This document shows, piece after piece, positions 16,632 through 23,595 of a stretch of 36,557 nt of DNA. This stretch comes from CALARM01 sp964431735 (GTDB lineage: Bacteria > Vulcanimicrobiota > SpSt-956 > JAKJGF01): NCBI GenBank assembly GCA_964431735.1, contig CAYSLJ010000065.1, positions 1-36,557 of the forward strand, given 5' to 3'. Under the pieces are notes generated by a model. That model had not been told where the DNA came from, searched no databases, and was given only the letters and a program-made list of their open reading frames with translations. The translations under genes and the position numbers were made by a program. Position 1 is the first letter of the stretch. Every line of letters begins with the position of its first letter.

Positions 16632-17375
16632 TTATTCAAAATTTCTGGGATCGGGCATCCAGTACACTGCCTTTCCTACAACTTCCATATCTTCTTTTAA
16701 TTCAATAATATCACCAGAACTGCTCGTAAATATTATGCCGCCATTGTTAAGTATTTTGGCTTTTTTAAGTATAGCATGTCCTTCACCGTTTTCCACTACC
16801 CTTACTGCCACTATGTCACCTGAATTACAGAACTCCTGTTTTCTGACAAAAACCAGATATCCGTCAAATATTTTCTCCTGTTCCAGACAATTTCCTCTGG
16901 CCTGAAGAACAAAATCAGCTTTTACTCTATAGCTCTCAGGAAGATCTATCCAGTCATCAACTATATCTTCAGTAATAACAGATAAATTTCCACAGGACGC
17001 TCTTCCTGAAAGTACAGGATATCGTACCGTCTTATCGGTATAAAAAACAGGGGATACATTATCGGCAAGGGTTTGATTTTCATTCAGTATTTCTTTTACT
17101 GCTTCTTTTACAAGCTCTTTTATATTTCCCTGACCAGTAGAAGAAGAAATAAGTTCTCCTTCCGAACATCCGGCATAACCTGCTTTCTGTATAAAAACAG
17201 GAAGAGGAATATCCAGTGACACAGAAAGTTTTTCTATATTATCAAAAGCAGGTAACTGACCGTTTTCCCATTTACTGACCTGAGCCTGTGTAGTCTTTAT
17301 CCGTTTAGCCAGTTCTCCCTGGCTTATATTTAATTCATGTCTTCTTTTTTTTATATATTTTCCTCTCTCTGCCAA
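16632..17375 (-). CDS. XRE-family regulator with an S24 (LexA/CI-like) domain lacking the catalytic Ser
   Basis: 247 residues starting at TTG 17375, with SD GAAGGTG (17389-17383) seven bases upstream. Residues 7-63 are a Cro/CI helix-turn-helix (ISQGELAKRIKTTQAQVSKWENG). Residues 118-240 match the S24 fold: a cleavage-site-like ASCG (126-129), RGNCLEQEKIFDGYLVFV (160-177) and a Lys at 204/205. S24 proteins normally have GDSM where this has G-N-C163-L, so the nucleophile Ser is Cys. It may be a non-cleaving repressor or use Cys. Repeated sites in its divergent upstream region suggest autoregulation. Confidence 0.86.
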   Translation of the reverse strand: MAERGKYIKKRRHELNISQGELAKRIKTTQAQVSKWENGQLPAFDNIEKLSVSLDIPLPVFIQKAGYAGCSEGELISSSTGQGNIKELVKEAVKEILNENQTLADNVSPVFYTDKTVRYPVLSGRASCGNLSVITEDIVDDWIDLPESYRVKADFVLQARGNCLEQEKIFDGYLVFVRKQEFCNSGDIVAVRVVENGEGHAILKKAKILNNGGIIFTSSSGDIIELKEDMEVVGKAVYWMPDPRNFE

Positions 17376-17411
17376 TATAAATCACCTTCTTTCTTTCATC
17401 TGAAGTATATT

Positions 17412-17533
17412 TTATATTAAATTAGAATATTTTGCAAGTAAAATTTATTAAAACACTTGATTTTAATTCTTTCATCATATATAATATTAAAAAAGAATAA
17501 TTCTAACAAGAATATATAATATCAAAAAAGAAT
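17412..17533. promoter_or_regulatory. Putative operator region with direct and inverted repeats
   Basis: Two 22-bp direct repeats (17477-17498 and 17512-17533; ATATATAATAT, T or C, then AAAAAAGAAT) differ at one base and lie 35 bp apart. Between them is the inverted repeat ATTCT-AACA-AGAAT (17500-17513). TTAGAATATT near 17422 resembles half of it. The sites lie between the TTG start of the XRE/S24 regulator and the small genes at 17555, as expected for operators controlling both. Binding is inferred. Confidence 0.5.
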
Positions 17534-17554
17534 TACAACAAAAGAGGTGCCACT

Positions 17555-17692
17555 ATGAATGAATTCCTGTTATGTCTGAAAATTTTTTTTCTAACTCCCC
17601 TTTCATGGGCAACAATAGGACTTTTCATAATAACTTATCTGATAGAAAGGAAAAAAGAATATGGAAAAAGTACTGTGTTTAAACTGCAATAA
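17555..17692 (+). CDS. Small single-span membrane protein (45 aa)
   Basis: ATG at 17555 with SD AGAGGTG (17542-17548). It encodes 45 residues: a hydrophobic core of about 23 residues (FLLCLKIFFLTPLSWAT onwards to ITYLI), then a basic tail (ERKKEYGK). It is divergent from the XRE/S24 regulator and downstream of the repeated operator-like sites, so it is a likely regulatory target. I recognise no family. Holin-like or toxin-like roles are possible but unproven. Confidence 0.5.
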   Translation: MNEFLLCLKIFFLTPLSWATIGLFIITYLIERKKEYGKSTVFKLQ

Positions 17693-17801
17693 GCCTGTAG
17701 ATATATCAAATGGCGAAGGATTTCACAGATGTGATTGTGGCACTTTGAATAGCAGGACTGCCATGGCCATTATCTTAATTTGCCTAAAAAGTATAGTATA
17801 A
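17661..17801 (+). CDS. Small zinc-finger protein (46 aa), Com-like
   Basis: ATG at 17661, overlapping the preceding small gene by 32 bases in another frame, with a weak SD (AAAGG, 17646-17650). The 46 residues include CLNCNKPVDISNGEGFHRCDC, given here only as a C-x2-C...C-x-C knuckle (C6, C9, C24, C26). The arrangement recalls the Mu Com translational regulator and related phage zinc fingers, which fits a phage-type XRE/S24 regulator next door. The similarity is by eye only. Confidence 0.45.
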   Translation: MEKVLCLNCNKPVDISNGEGFHRCDCGTLNSRTAMAIILICLKSIV

Positions 17802-17938
17802 ACGGTAGTTCTTAAAGAGTTTTCCATGTTTTCTGTAATTGATGACTGACTTTATGTATGTGTTAATTGTTTTATATGTGAGGAATAGTCTAATAGGAAA
17901 TTTAAAAAAAATACTGACTACATAATCATTATAAAATA
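17802..17938. other. AT-rich spacer, nothing recognised
   Basis: Spacer between the small zinc-finger gene and the 3' end of the broken PIN gene. No terminator or repeat was seen. Confidence 0.4.
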
Positions 17939-18493
17939 TCATATATAGTTAAGTATGTTAATATCTTTACTATTTACATGAGTAAAATCATTATCTCGAG
18001 TTATTAAAGTTTTTGCGTTTACCGAGAAAGCTAATTTAAGGTGTAAAGAATCTATACAAGCTAATCCATATGTTTCCTTGAAAGTTAAAACGTTATATAA
18101 TAATTTTTTATCATTTTTTCCTAAAGAATGTGTTGATATAATTTGGATACAGTTTAAATTCAATATTCTATCTGTATCTTTCTTTAATATAGGTAAATAT
18201 TTTTTTATATATTCTGTCCTGTTAGACTCATTTTGCTTTAAAAAAAATCTTACATCTATAACTTCTTTGCCATCTTTTTTTAAATAATTTTTCATTAAAA
18301 CATTCCACAATTCCATAAAAGAAAAAAAAGAAACATAAGCTATTTTATTTTCTTTACAAAAATGCGAAAAAACATTTTAAATAAAATGATTAGACATTAA
18401 AATATAATCAACAAGCACAGTAGTATCTAAATAAACAGGCTGTTTAATTTTTATAATATCATTAGGATTATAATTAAATATTCCATTACTCAT
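17939..18493 (-). pseudogene. PIN-domain ribonuclease gene interrupted by one in-frame stop
   Basis: Read from the ATG at 18493, one frame runs 184 codons to 17939 with a single TAA at codon 39 (18379-18377). Both sides match a PIN domain: D23 in VYLDTTVLVDY before the stop, then E61 (FMELW), D148 (ACIDSLHLKLA) and D167 (TRDNDF) after it. These are the four acidic metal-binding positions in the right order. The ATG overlaps the stop of the upstream gene by eight bases, so it belongs to that operon. A restart at the ATG of codon 60 (18316) would give a 125-residue protein lacking the first Asp. The cause may be an inactivating mutation or an assembly error. Confidence 0.8.
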
Positions 18494-19049
18494 ATTCTAT
18501 CTCATCAGAATTAGCAAAAAGATTAGAACTATTAGAGGCCTCTAAAAATGACCATAAAGACCTATAATCTCCATTTTTATGCAAATATATCAAATCTTCT
18601 TCTATATGACCTAATATCTCATTAAAATTAGGATATAAAACTTTTATTTCTTCCCAAGTCTTATTTTTTAAGTTCTTAATATATTCTTCAATTTTTATAT
18701 CTATTTCATCTTTTTCAAAATCTTTATTTATAACTGATATCATTTTTTCTTTTCTCTTTTCATCGTTTACAACCTTATCTGCTATTTCATATGTTATTCT
18801 CTCGATAAGTTTATTCATAAATACTTCAGGCAGTGGCTCTGTAATATTTTCCTCCATAATAAAGTTTACATTAATATTTATATTTACTATATTTATATTT
18901 TCTAATTGTACATGATGAGGATTTTTTGTACTTTTATAACTATAAACTTGTGAATAGTTACATGGTTCTTCTTGAATGAAAGGATTAGCTTTAACGATAT
19001 GTTCTATTTGTTTCCATAGATGTGTTTGATTACAATCTTCTAATAACAT
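18486..19049 (-). CDS. Unknown acidic protein between TIGR04255-like and PIN genes
   Basis: 187 residues. Its ATG (19049) shares a base with the stop of the upstream gene (TAATG), and its own stop overlaps the PIN start by eight bases, so all three are tightly coupled. The N-terminal 60 residues are polar, followed by a striking Asn/Ile-rich strand segment (QLENINIVNININVNFI, about 48-64). A mainly helical, Lys/Glu-rich half follows. I recognise no family. In TIGR04255 neighbourhoods a second small gene of unknown function is common, so it may be its partner or an antitoxin-like component. This is inference. Confidence 0.72.
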   Translation of the reverse strand: MLLEDCNQTHLWKQIEHIVKANPFIQEEPCNYSQVYSYKSTKNPHHVQLENINIVNININVNFIMEENITEPLPEVFMNKLIERITYEIADKVVNDEKRKEKMISVINKDFEKDEIDIKIEEYIKNLKNKTWEEIKVLYPNFNEILGHIEEDLIYLHKNGDYRSLWSFLEASNSSNLFANSDEIEYE

Positions 19050-19819
19050 TAAATAAACCTCTCTTCTAAACTACCTTCTTTTGTAACCTTTAAAAAACTA
19101 TTAACTAATAAATTATGCGCCGAATCTGCCCATTCAAGGATTCTATCAATGGTTTTATACTCACCATCTTTATCAATAAATATTAATCCAGTTTCCCACA
19201 TTAGACAATCTTCAATTTCATTTTTTATTCTTCCCCTGCGAAAAACCAAACTAACTATTCCCTTAGGATCTATAGATCGAAAACTTAAATGAAAATCTAT
19301 TCCTACTGGTATAAGGTCTATATTTTCTCCAAAAAAATTATCTTTAACGTTTATATCTATTTTTATTTTTTCTTTAAGAAACTCAACTATATTTTCAGTT
19401 TCAAAATTAAATTTCAAAGCATCCAAATAAGTTAAACGCAATATATTTATTTTCAATTTTTCGTCTATATCTGGGCAAGAAGCAAATAAAAAATTTACCA
19501 TCTCAGATAAATTATCTCTAAATGATTCCCATTTATAACTATCTCTTGCATTATGTAAAGAAATTACACCTGGCCTTAATTGAATAACGGGCCACTCTCT
19601 TTCTTTACTTTGTTTAAATCTATTATGTTGAATAGTAATATGTCCACCAGATAATTTATTTAATGGGTTATCTATTTTTTCAACATCGGGATATTTTTCT
19701 TGTATTTTTTCATATAATTTACCATATAAAACTTCATAAGGATTAAATATATCTAAATCCCAATGCAACCCGAAAACTGTTTCTATAAGAGGTGCTTTTT
19801 CCAGTTTAGGGTTAACCAT
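19049..19819 (-). CDS. TIGR04255 family protein
   Basis: 256 residues with ATG at 19819 and GGGATAAG upstream. The N-terminus LEKAPLIETVFGLHWD matches the 'PPLVEAVFEIRW' opening of the sporadically distributed TIGR04255 family. HNARDSYKWESFRDNL and ILRLTYLDALKF correspond to its two other conserved blocks. The family's function is not established; its patchy occurrence suggests accessory, possibly defence or toxin-antitoxin-like, DNA. It is the first gene of a three-gene operon ending with a PIN nuclease. The region is more AT-rich than its surroundings, which is consistent with transfer. Confidence 0.8.
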   Translation of the reverse strand: MVNPKLEKAPLIETVFGLHWDLDIFNPYEVLYGKLYEKIQEKYPDVEKIDNPLNKLSGGHITIQHNRFKQSKEREWPVIQLRPGVISLHNARDSYKWESFRDNLSEMVNFLFASCPDIDEKLKINILRLTYLDALKFNFETENIVEFLKEKIKIDINVKDNFFGENIDLIPVGIDFHLSFRSIDPKGIVSLVFRRGRIKNEIEDCLMWETGLIFIDKDGEYKTIDRILEWADSAHNLLVNSFLKVTKEGSLEERFI

Positions 19820-20324
19820 TTTCTTATCCCTACTTTCTATAATTATCCCTCAGTATCATTATAATATATAATGCAATATTATATGAAAACAAGATATTAT
19901 AAGGCTTTTAGCAAAATTTAATATAAGAAAAAATTATTTTGTCTTATATTCTTCAATAAAAAAAAATTCCTCCCTGTAACTTAAACTTTAATTTTTAATA
20001 AAAATTTTACAGGTATTTTCTCTTGTTCTGAGTAATACTCATGCTTCTATTATTTTTTTTCTCTCACTTAACTATACTACTATCACTGATTTAACTCTGT
20101 AAATAGAATTACATATAATCACACCTATAATTCATAGTTTTTAGTAATACATTTAATTTTCTACCTCTTCATTTTATTACTCGGTATAAAGTACATTGGA
20201 TGTTTTCCTTTTTTTATCATTCCGGCATAAGTCATGCTAAAATGGCCTTTTGCTTGTATATCGACAGTCTTACAATAGAGGTTTTAAAAGTGGTACATTT
20301 TGTAACAAGGTGTAAATATCCAGT
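19820..20324. other. 505-bp AT-rich region, no confident gene
   Basis: Contains the upstream region of the TIGR04255 operon. On the minus strand at about 20168-20275 a short open segment (VDIQAKGHFSMTYAGMI then KKGKHPMYFIPS) looks protein-like but lacks a start and a family, so it may be a gene remnant. The rest is poly-T-rich spacer with no repeat that I can support. Confidence 0.4.
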
Positions 20325-20669
20325 TTAAGTTTCTTCTTCTGGTGAATTTCCTCTCTTCTCTATTTCCCGGATGTATCTATATAATTTACCTCTCTTAGAT
20401 GGTTCTTTATATATTCTTATCTGTTTCTGTCTGTATTTCCTCACAAATATCTGAAATAAAACATCAGCCGTAAAAGGTGAATCTGAATCTCTTTGAATAG
20501 TTGTAACATCATCCAGGAATTTAGTTAATAGCTCATAAGGAACAGTTTCCCCCGGCCTTATATGTTCATTAATAAGCCGGTTCCATCCAGACCGTTTAAA
20601 ATTTTTACCCGACAGGTGCTTTTGTATTTTCTTCCAGAACGTTCCTACAACTGGCAGTTTATTTACCAT
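20325..20669 (-). CDS. Unknown basic protein (114 aa)
   Basis: 114 residues with ATG at 20669; a GGAAGAAGAT stretch upstream can serve as SD. It is basic and predicted helical, with a charged Lys/Arg-rich half (RKYRQKQIRIYKEPSKRGKL) and an acidic tail. There is no signal peptide, membrane segment or motif I recognise. It stands alone in a region of decayed genes and may itself be a survivor of a mobile segment. Codon use looks coding, but the function is unknown. Confidence 0.55.
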   Translation of the reverse strand: MVNKLPVVGTFWKKIQKHLSGKNFKRSGWNRLINEHIRPGETVPYELLTKFLDDVTTIQRDSDSPFTADVLFQIFVRKYRQKQIRIYKEPSKRGKLYRYIREIEKRGNSPEEET

Positions 20670-20747
20670 ATCTTCTTCCCCTATGGCTTTCTTGCTTCCT
20701 CTAGTTCTTACCTATAGGGCATAACTATCTGTTTCATGTAAAAATAA

Positions 20748-20790
20748 AAACAGTCGAACTTCCTCATAACAAGAATTTCTTCGACTGTTT
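20748..20790 (-). terminator. Intrinsic terminator after the FGE-like remnant
   Basis: An 11-bp perfect stem, AAACAGTCGAA (20748-20758) with TTCGACTGTTT (20780-20790), and a 21-nt loop. On the minus strand it is followed by TTTTATTTT, a good T-tract. It lies 35 bases beyond the stop of the fragment at 20825. It was probably the terminator of the intact gene. Confidence 0.7.
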
Positions 20791-20824
20791 CTATTCTGTT
20801 GCTGATATATTCCATAAGAGAAAA

Positions 20825-20941
20825 TTAAGGTTCCATAATGACACGAAAGCCAAGATAGTCGTCACGAGCAAAAGGAGCATTACTGCCCCTGTATCCTGAC
20901 TGACAGAAATTACCGTTATTTTCGGCAAACTGAAACATCCA
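20825..20941 (-). pseudogene. C-terminal remnant of a formylglycine-generating-enzyme-fold protein
   Basis: The last 38 codons of a frame ending at 20825 read W-M-F-Q...NFCQSGYRGSNAPFARDDYLGFRVIMEP. The S-x-YR...R--YLGFRV pattern is the signature end of the FGE-sulfatase/C-type-lectin-like (SUMF1) fold. A stop codon precedes the Trp directly, and the sequence beyond 20942 reads as unrelated DNA. The gene has therefore lost about 200 or more N-terminal residues. The same fold is used by variable proteins of diversity-generating retroelements, but no reverse transcriptase or template repeat is present here. Confidence 0.7.
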
Positions 20942-20943
20942 TT

Positions 20944-21090
20944 ATGATTGATATGCTTATGTTAAAACAGAAGAACTGTAAAAAATCCGGTACAATAGAA
21001 AGGGTCAGATACTGGTTAATCAATAACACAGACAGCAGGGGAGATGAGGTCCGGTGGTACAATTTTATAAAAAATAAAAATGGATGTTAA
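20944..21090 (+). CDS. Doubtful 48-aa open frame in decayed region
   Basis: ATG at 20944 to TAA at 21090 encodes 48 basic residues, including RYWLINNTDSRGDEVRWYNF. The composition looks coding, but there is no SD, and it abuts the break point of the FGE-like remnant on the other strand. It may be the tail of another displaced gene rather than a functional one. Confidence 0.25.
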   Translation: MIDMLMLKQKNCKKSGTIERVRYWLINNTDSRGDEVRWYNFIKNKNGC

Positions 21091-21133
21091 CAAAAAATTA
21101 ACAATTTATTAATTATTTGGAAAAGAACTTCTG

Positions 21134-21166
21134 TAATAATATACTCAAGCAGTATATTATTATTTT
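21134..21166 (+). promoter_or_regulatory. Perfect 12-bp hairpin in the leader of the C39-like gene
   Basis: TAATAATATACT (21134-21145), loop CAAGC, AGTATATTATTA (21151-21162), then TTTT. It lies 20 bases before the ATG at 21183 and just before the SD. It could be a weak terminator or attenuator, or a palindromic operator. The stem is mostly A-T. Confidence 0.45.
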
Positions 21167-21182
21167 TAAGAAGGTGATATAA

Positions 21183-21872
21183 ATGAGTCTCAGTGAAATA
21201 AATAACGTATTTAACAGAATAAATGAAATAGAAAGAAAATTCAATCCTGAGGTAAATCAAATAAAAACAAACCAGTCTTTTCAGGAAACCTTTTCAAACC
21301 TTCAGAATCAGGGGGCTATGCAGGTAAATTATCCTCAGATGTCAGGAATTACCGGTATGCCTTTCCCTAACCAGAATAATTATCAGTATACAGGACCCGG
21401 CCCTTTAACAAATCTAAAACCTCTCGCACAGAATAATTCCGTTTCCTGCGGCCAGACAAGTGTCGCTATGTGCATAAACAGTATAACAGGTAAAAACCTT
21501 ACAGACGCGGATATTAATGACAAATACGGTTTTCAATTATTAAATGCCCTTAATGGCGAAACATCTTCTCAGGGAATGAAATGGAGAGACGGAGGGAATA
21601 TTTCACCTTATTCATGGGGACTTGTAGAACAGAAGGTAAATAATGAAAAAACGCCTGTAATAGTAGCGTTAAATGGACCGGAATTTTCACCTTCAGGAAG
21701 AGGTCATATTGTTACCATAGTTAAAGTTCAGGGAGATAATGTATCCTACGCTGATCCTGCAACAGGTACAATAAAGACAACTACAAAACAGGCGATGGAA
21801 ACTGCACCAAAACATCCGGATGGAAATTTTATTTTCTTTGCCGAAAGAAACTCAGGACAGTTTATGGGATAA
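21183..21872 (+). CDS. C39-like papain-fold cysteine protease
   Basis: 229 residues with ATG at 21183 and SD AAGAAGGTGAT. Residues 80-222 match the C39_2/papain-like fold: Q83, catalytic C89 (VSCGQTSVAM), H175 (GRGHIVTIVKV) and D191 (YADPATG). The N-terminal 60 residues have no Sec signal. They begin with a helical segment (EINNVFNRINEIERKF) like that heading some secreted murein hydrolases, so a non-Sec export route is possible. It is likely a peptidase acting on peptide or cell-wall substrates. It is followed by a strong terminator and is probably monocistronic. Confidence 0.8.
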   Translation: MSLSEINNVFNRINEIERKFNPEVNQIKTNQSFQETFSNLQNQGAMQVNYPQMSGITGMPFPNQNNYQYTGPGPLTNLKPLAQNNSVSCGQTSVAMCINSITGKNLTDADINDKYGFQLLNALNGETSSQGMKWRDGGNISPYSWGLVEQKVNNEKTPVIVALNGPEFSPSGRGHIVTIVKVQGDNVSYADPATGTIKTTTKQAMETAPKHPDGNFIFFAERNSGQFMG

Positions 21873-21925
21873 TTTTACGAAAGTTAGAACTGATTATTCA
21901 GACCTTATATTTTTCAGGTTATCAT

Positions 21926-21955
21926 AATAAAAAAAGCGTTTACGCTTTTTTTATT
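21926..21955 (+). terminator. Rho-independent terminator after the C39-like gene
   Basis: A perfect 13-bp stem, AATAAAAAAAGCG (21926-21938), loop TTTA, CGCTTTTTTTATT (21943-21955). It has T-runs on both strands, so it can work in both directions. Confidence 0.9.
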
Positions 21956-21963
21956 TTATCCTG

Positions 21964-22226
21964 TTAAATTATTTAGATATTTATCTCCAGATGAAATTTT
22001 ATCTAAAGCTTTATTTTAGGCCATTAAAAATGAAAATTCCTATACCTTTAAATTATTTAGATAAACTGTCTCTATTTTTATATAAAGCCTTATTTTACAA
22101 CATTAAAAATGAATTTTCCTATACTTTTAAATTAAGAGGAAATTTTATTTACTTTTTAGAATTAAAAAACATAAATATATGTTATTTCATAATTTATTAG
22201 CATTTAATTTGTCGTCACGTGTGACG
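21964..22226. repeat. Degenerate tandem repeat of about 80 bp, then a heptad palindrome
   Basis: TTAAATTATTTAGATA begins copies at 21964 and 22048, and a third start (TTAAATT) lies at 22127. The copies share ATAAAGC-TTATTTTA, CATTAAAAATGAA and TTCCTATAC blocks. The repeat leaves a 69-codon open frame that I do not regard as a gene. CGTCAC-GT-GTGACG at 22213-22226 is a short member of the heptad family. The remainder, to 22385, is the leader of the PP2C gene. Confidence 0.65.
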
Positions 22227-22385
22227 GTAGAAAAACGTTTATTAAAAACTTATGGTAAGGTCAGTATTTATGGATAGGTAATTTAAAAAATATAAATTTT
22301 CACCTTGATTTATTCTGTAAAATATAGTTAAATTATATAATACAAGTGTTAATTCAGTAGATTATCGTAAAGGAGACATTAATAC

Positions 22386-23231
22386 TTGAAAGTCTCAAGT
22401 GGTACAGACCCCGGATGCAAAAGAAAAAACAATGAAGATTTTCTTTTTGTAGATACAGAAAGAAATCTCTTTATTATAGCCGATGGAATGGGCGGTCATC
22501 AGGCAGGCGAAAAGGCAAGTAAACTTGCAGTAGAAACAGCAGAACAATTTCTTACAAAAGAAAAAATATCACATATCATATGTACTGAAGGCGATATAAA
22601 AGAAGCCATAAATGAATCCATAGGCACAGCAAATAAAGTCATACTGGAAGAATCCAGATTACACAGGAAGCTTTCCGGTATGGGGTGTACCATTATAATA
22701 GCCATAGCAGAAGGTAATCTTTTTCATATTGGTCATGTAGGAGATGTAAGAGCCTATGTTATATGTGAAGATACCATATCACTTCTCACGGAAGATCATA
22801 CTGTTATTAATGAATTAATAAAATCCAAACGTATAACCTCTGAAGAAGCTAAAAAACACCCTCTGAAACATGTTCTTTCAAAAGCAGTTGGTAATAAGGA
22901 TAAAGTAGATCCTGATTACAATCAAATACTTATAAAACCCGGAGATTATCTACTTTTATGTTCAGATGGGCTTACAACAATGATAGATGATAATCTAATA
23001 AAAGATATAGTAGTAGAAGAAAAAGATACAGAAAAAATAAAAGAAAAACTCATGGAAAAGGCAAAAGAATTCGGAGGAAAAGATAATATAACTGTAATAT
23101 TAATACATATTGAAGAGAATGATATAATAAAAGCTCAGAACTTGCCTCAATATCAGGAAGAAACAGATAGCAGGTTTAAAACTCAAAGATTAAAATTACC
23201 CCCGAAACCCCCGTGGTGGAAATTCTGGTAA
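22386..23231 (+). CDS. PP2C-family serine/threonine protein phosphatase
   Basis: 281 residues from TTG at 22386, with AAGGAG at 22370-22374, 11 bases upstream. All PPM motifs are present: DPGCKRKNNEDF, ADGMGGHQAGEKAS, GHVGDVRAYVI, LTEDHTV, LSKAVGNKD, LLLCSDGLTTMI and GGKDNITVILI. Asp residues in ADGMGG, SDGL and GKDN bind the two metal ions. It is a soluble enzyme that removes phosphate from Ser/Thr, probably antagonising Hanks-type kinases such as the kinase domain of the protein at 29028. The C-terminus is an unusual Pro/Trp-rich tail (PPKPPWWKFW). Confidence 0.94.
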   Translation: MKVSSGTDPGCKRKNNEDFLFVDTERNLFIIADGMGGHQAGEKASKLAVETAEQFLTKEKISHIICTEGDIKEAINESIGTANKVILEESRLHRKLSGMGCTIIIAIAEGNLFHIGHVGDVRAYVICEDTISLLTEDHTVINELIKSKRITSEEAKKHPLKHVLSKAVGNKDKVDPDYNQILIKPGDYLLLCSDGLTTMIDDNLIKDIVVEEKDTEKIKEKLMEKAKEFGGKDNITVILIHIEENDIIKAQNLPQYQEETDSRFKTQRLKLPPKPPWWKFW

Positions 23232-23595
23232 GATTGCTTGATACAAATGAATGTACCTGTCAAAAAACACAATCTTTTGATATTATAATACCAAATTGCT
23301 ATCAAGTTTATCGTTATAAATCCCATGACTTTGCCTGTCTGGCGCTCCTCCCAAAAAAATCTTAAACTGGAACAGCCATATTTGTTAGAACTTACATCAT
23401 GCCACTTTGCATTATATTTCATTCAAATAGACCTGTGTCGCCGTGATATTTTTTTCTCCGGAGCACCAGGCAGTCAAAGCACTAAAGTTGACAGCCAAAT
23501 GGTATAATATATTTATTTATGATATAATATTATAGTTACTTTCATAACTATCAATAAATAATGACCTGATAATGAATAAAGTGTAAGGGTAAAAA
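23232..23595. other. 364-bp intergenic region, no gene recognised
   Basis: No heptads or hairpin terminator were seen. Short open frames on both strands have no SD and no motif that I recognise. TTGACA at 23488 and TATAAT-like hexamers downstream may promote rpoN transcription, but the spacing is not canonical. Confidence 0.4.

Noticed and set aside
20825..20941. Diversity-generating retroelement variable region
   Set aside because: The fold signature fits, but there is no reverse transcriptase, no template repeat and only 38 codons remain.
21991..22200. 69-codon plus-strand frame
   Set aside because: It consists of degenerate 80-bp tandem repeats, with no SD and low complexity.
23183..23422. 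79-codon minus-strand frame (WHDVSSNKYGC...), possible transposase piece
   Set aside because: It has no SD and a stop just before the ATG. It overlaps the end of PP2C and shows no DDE or HTH motif that I could identify.
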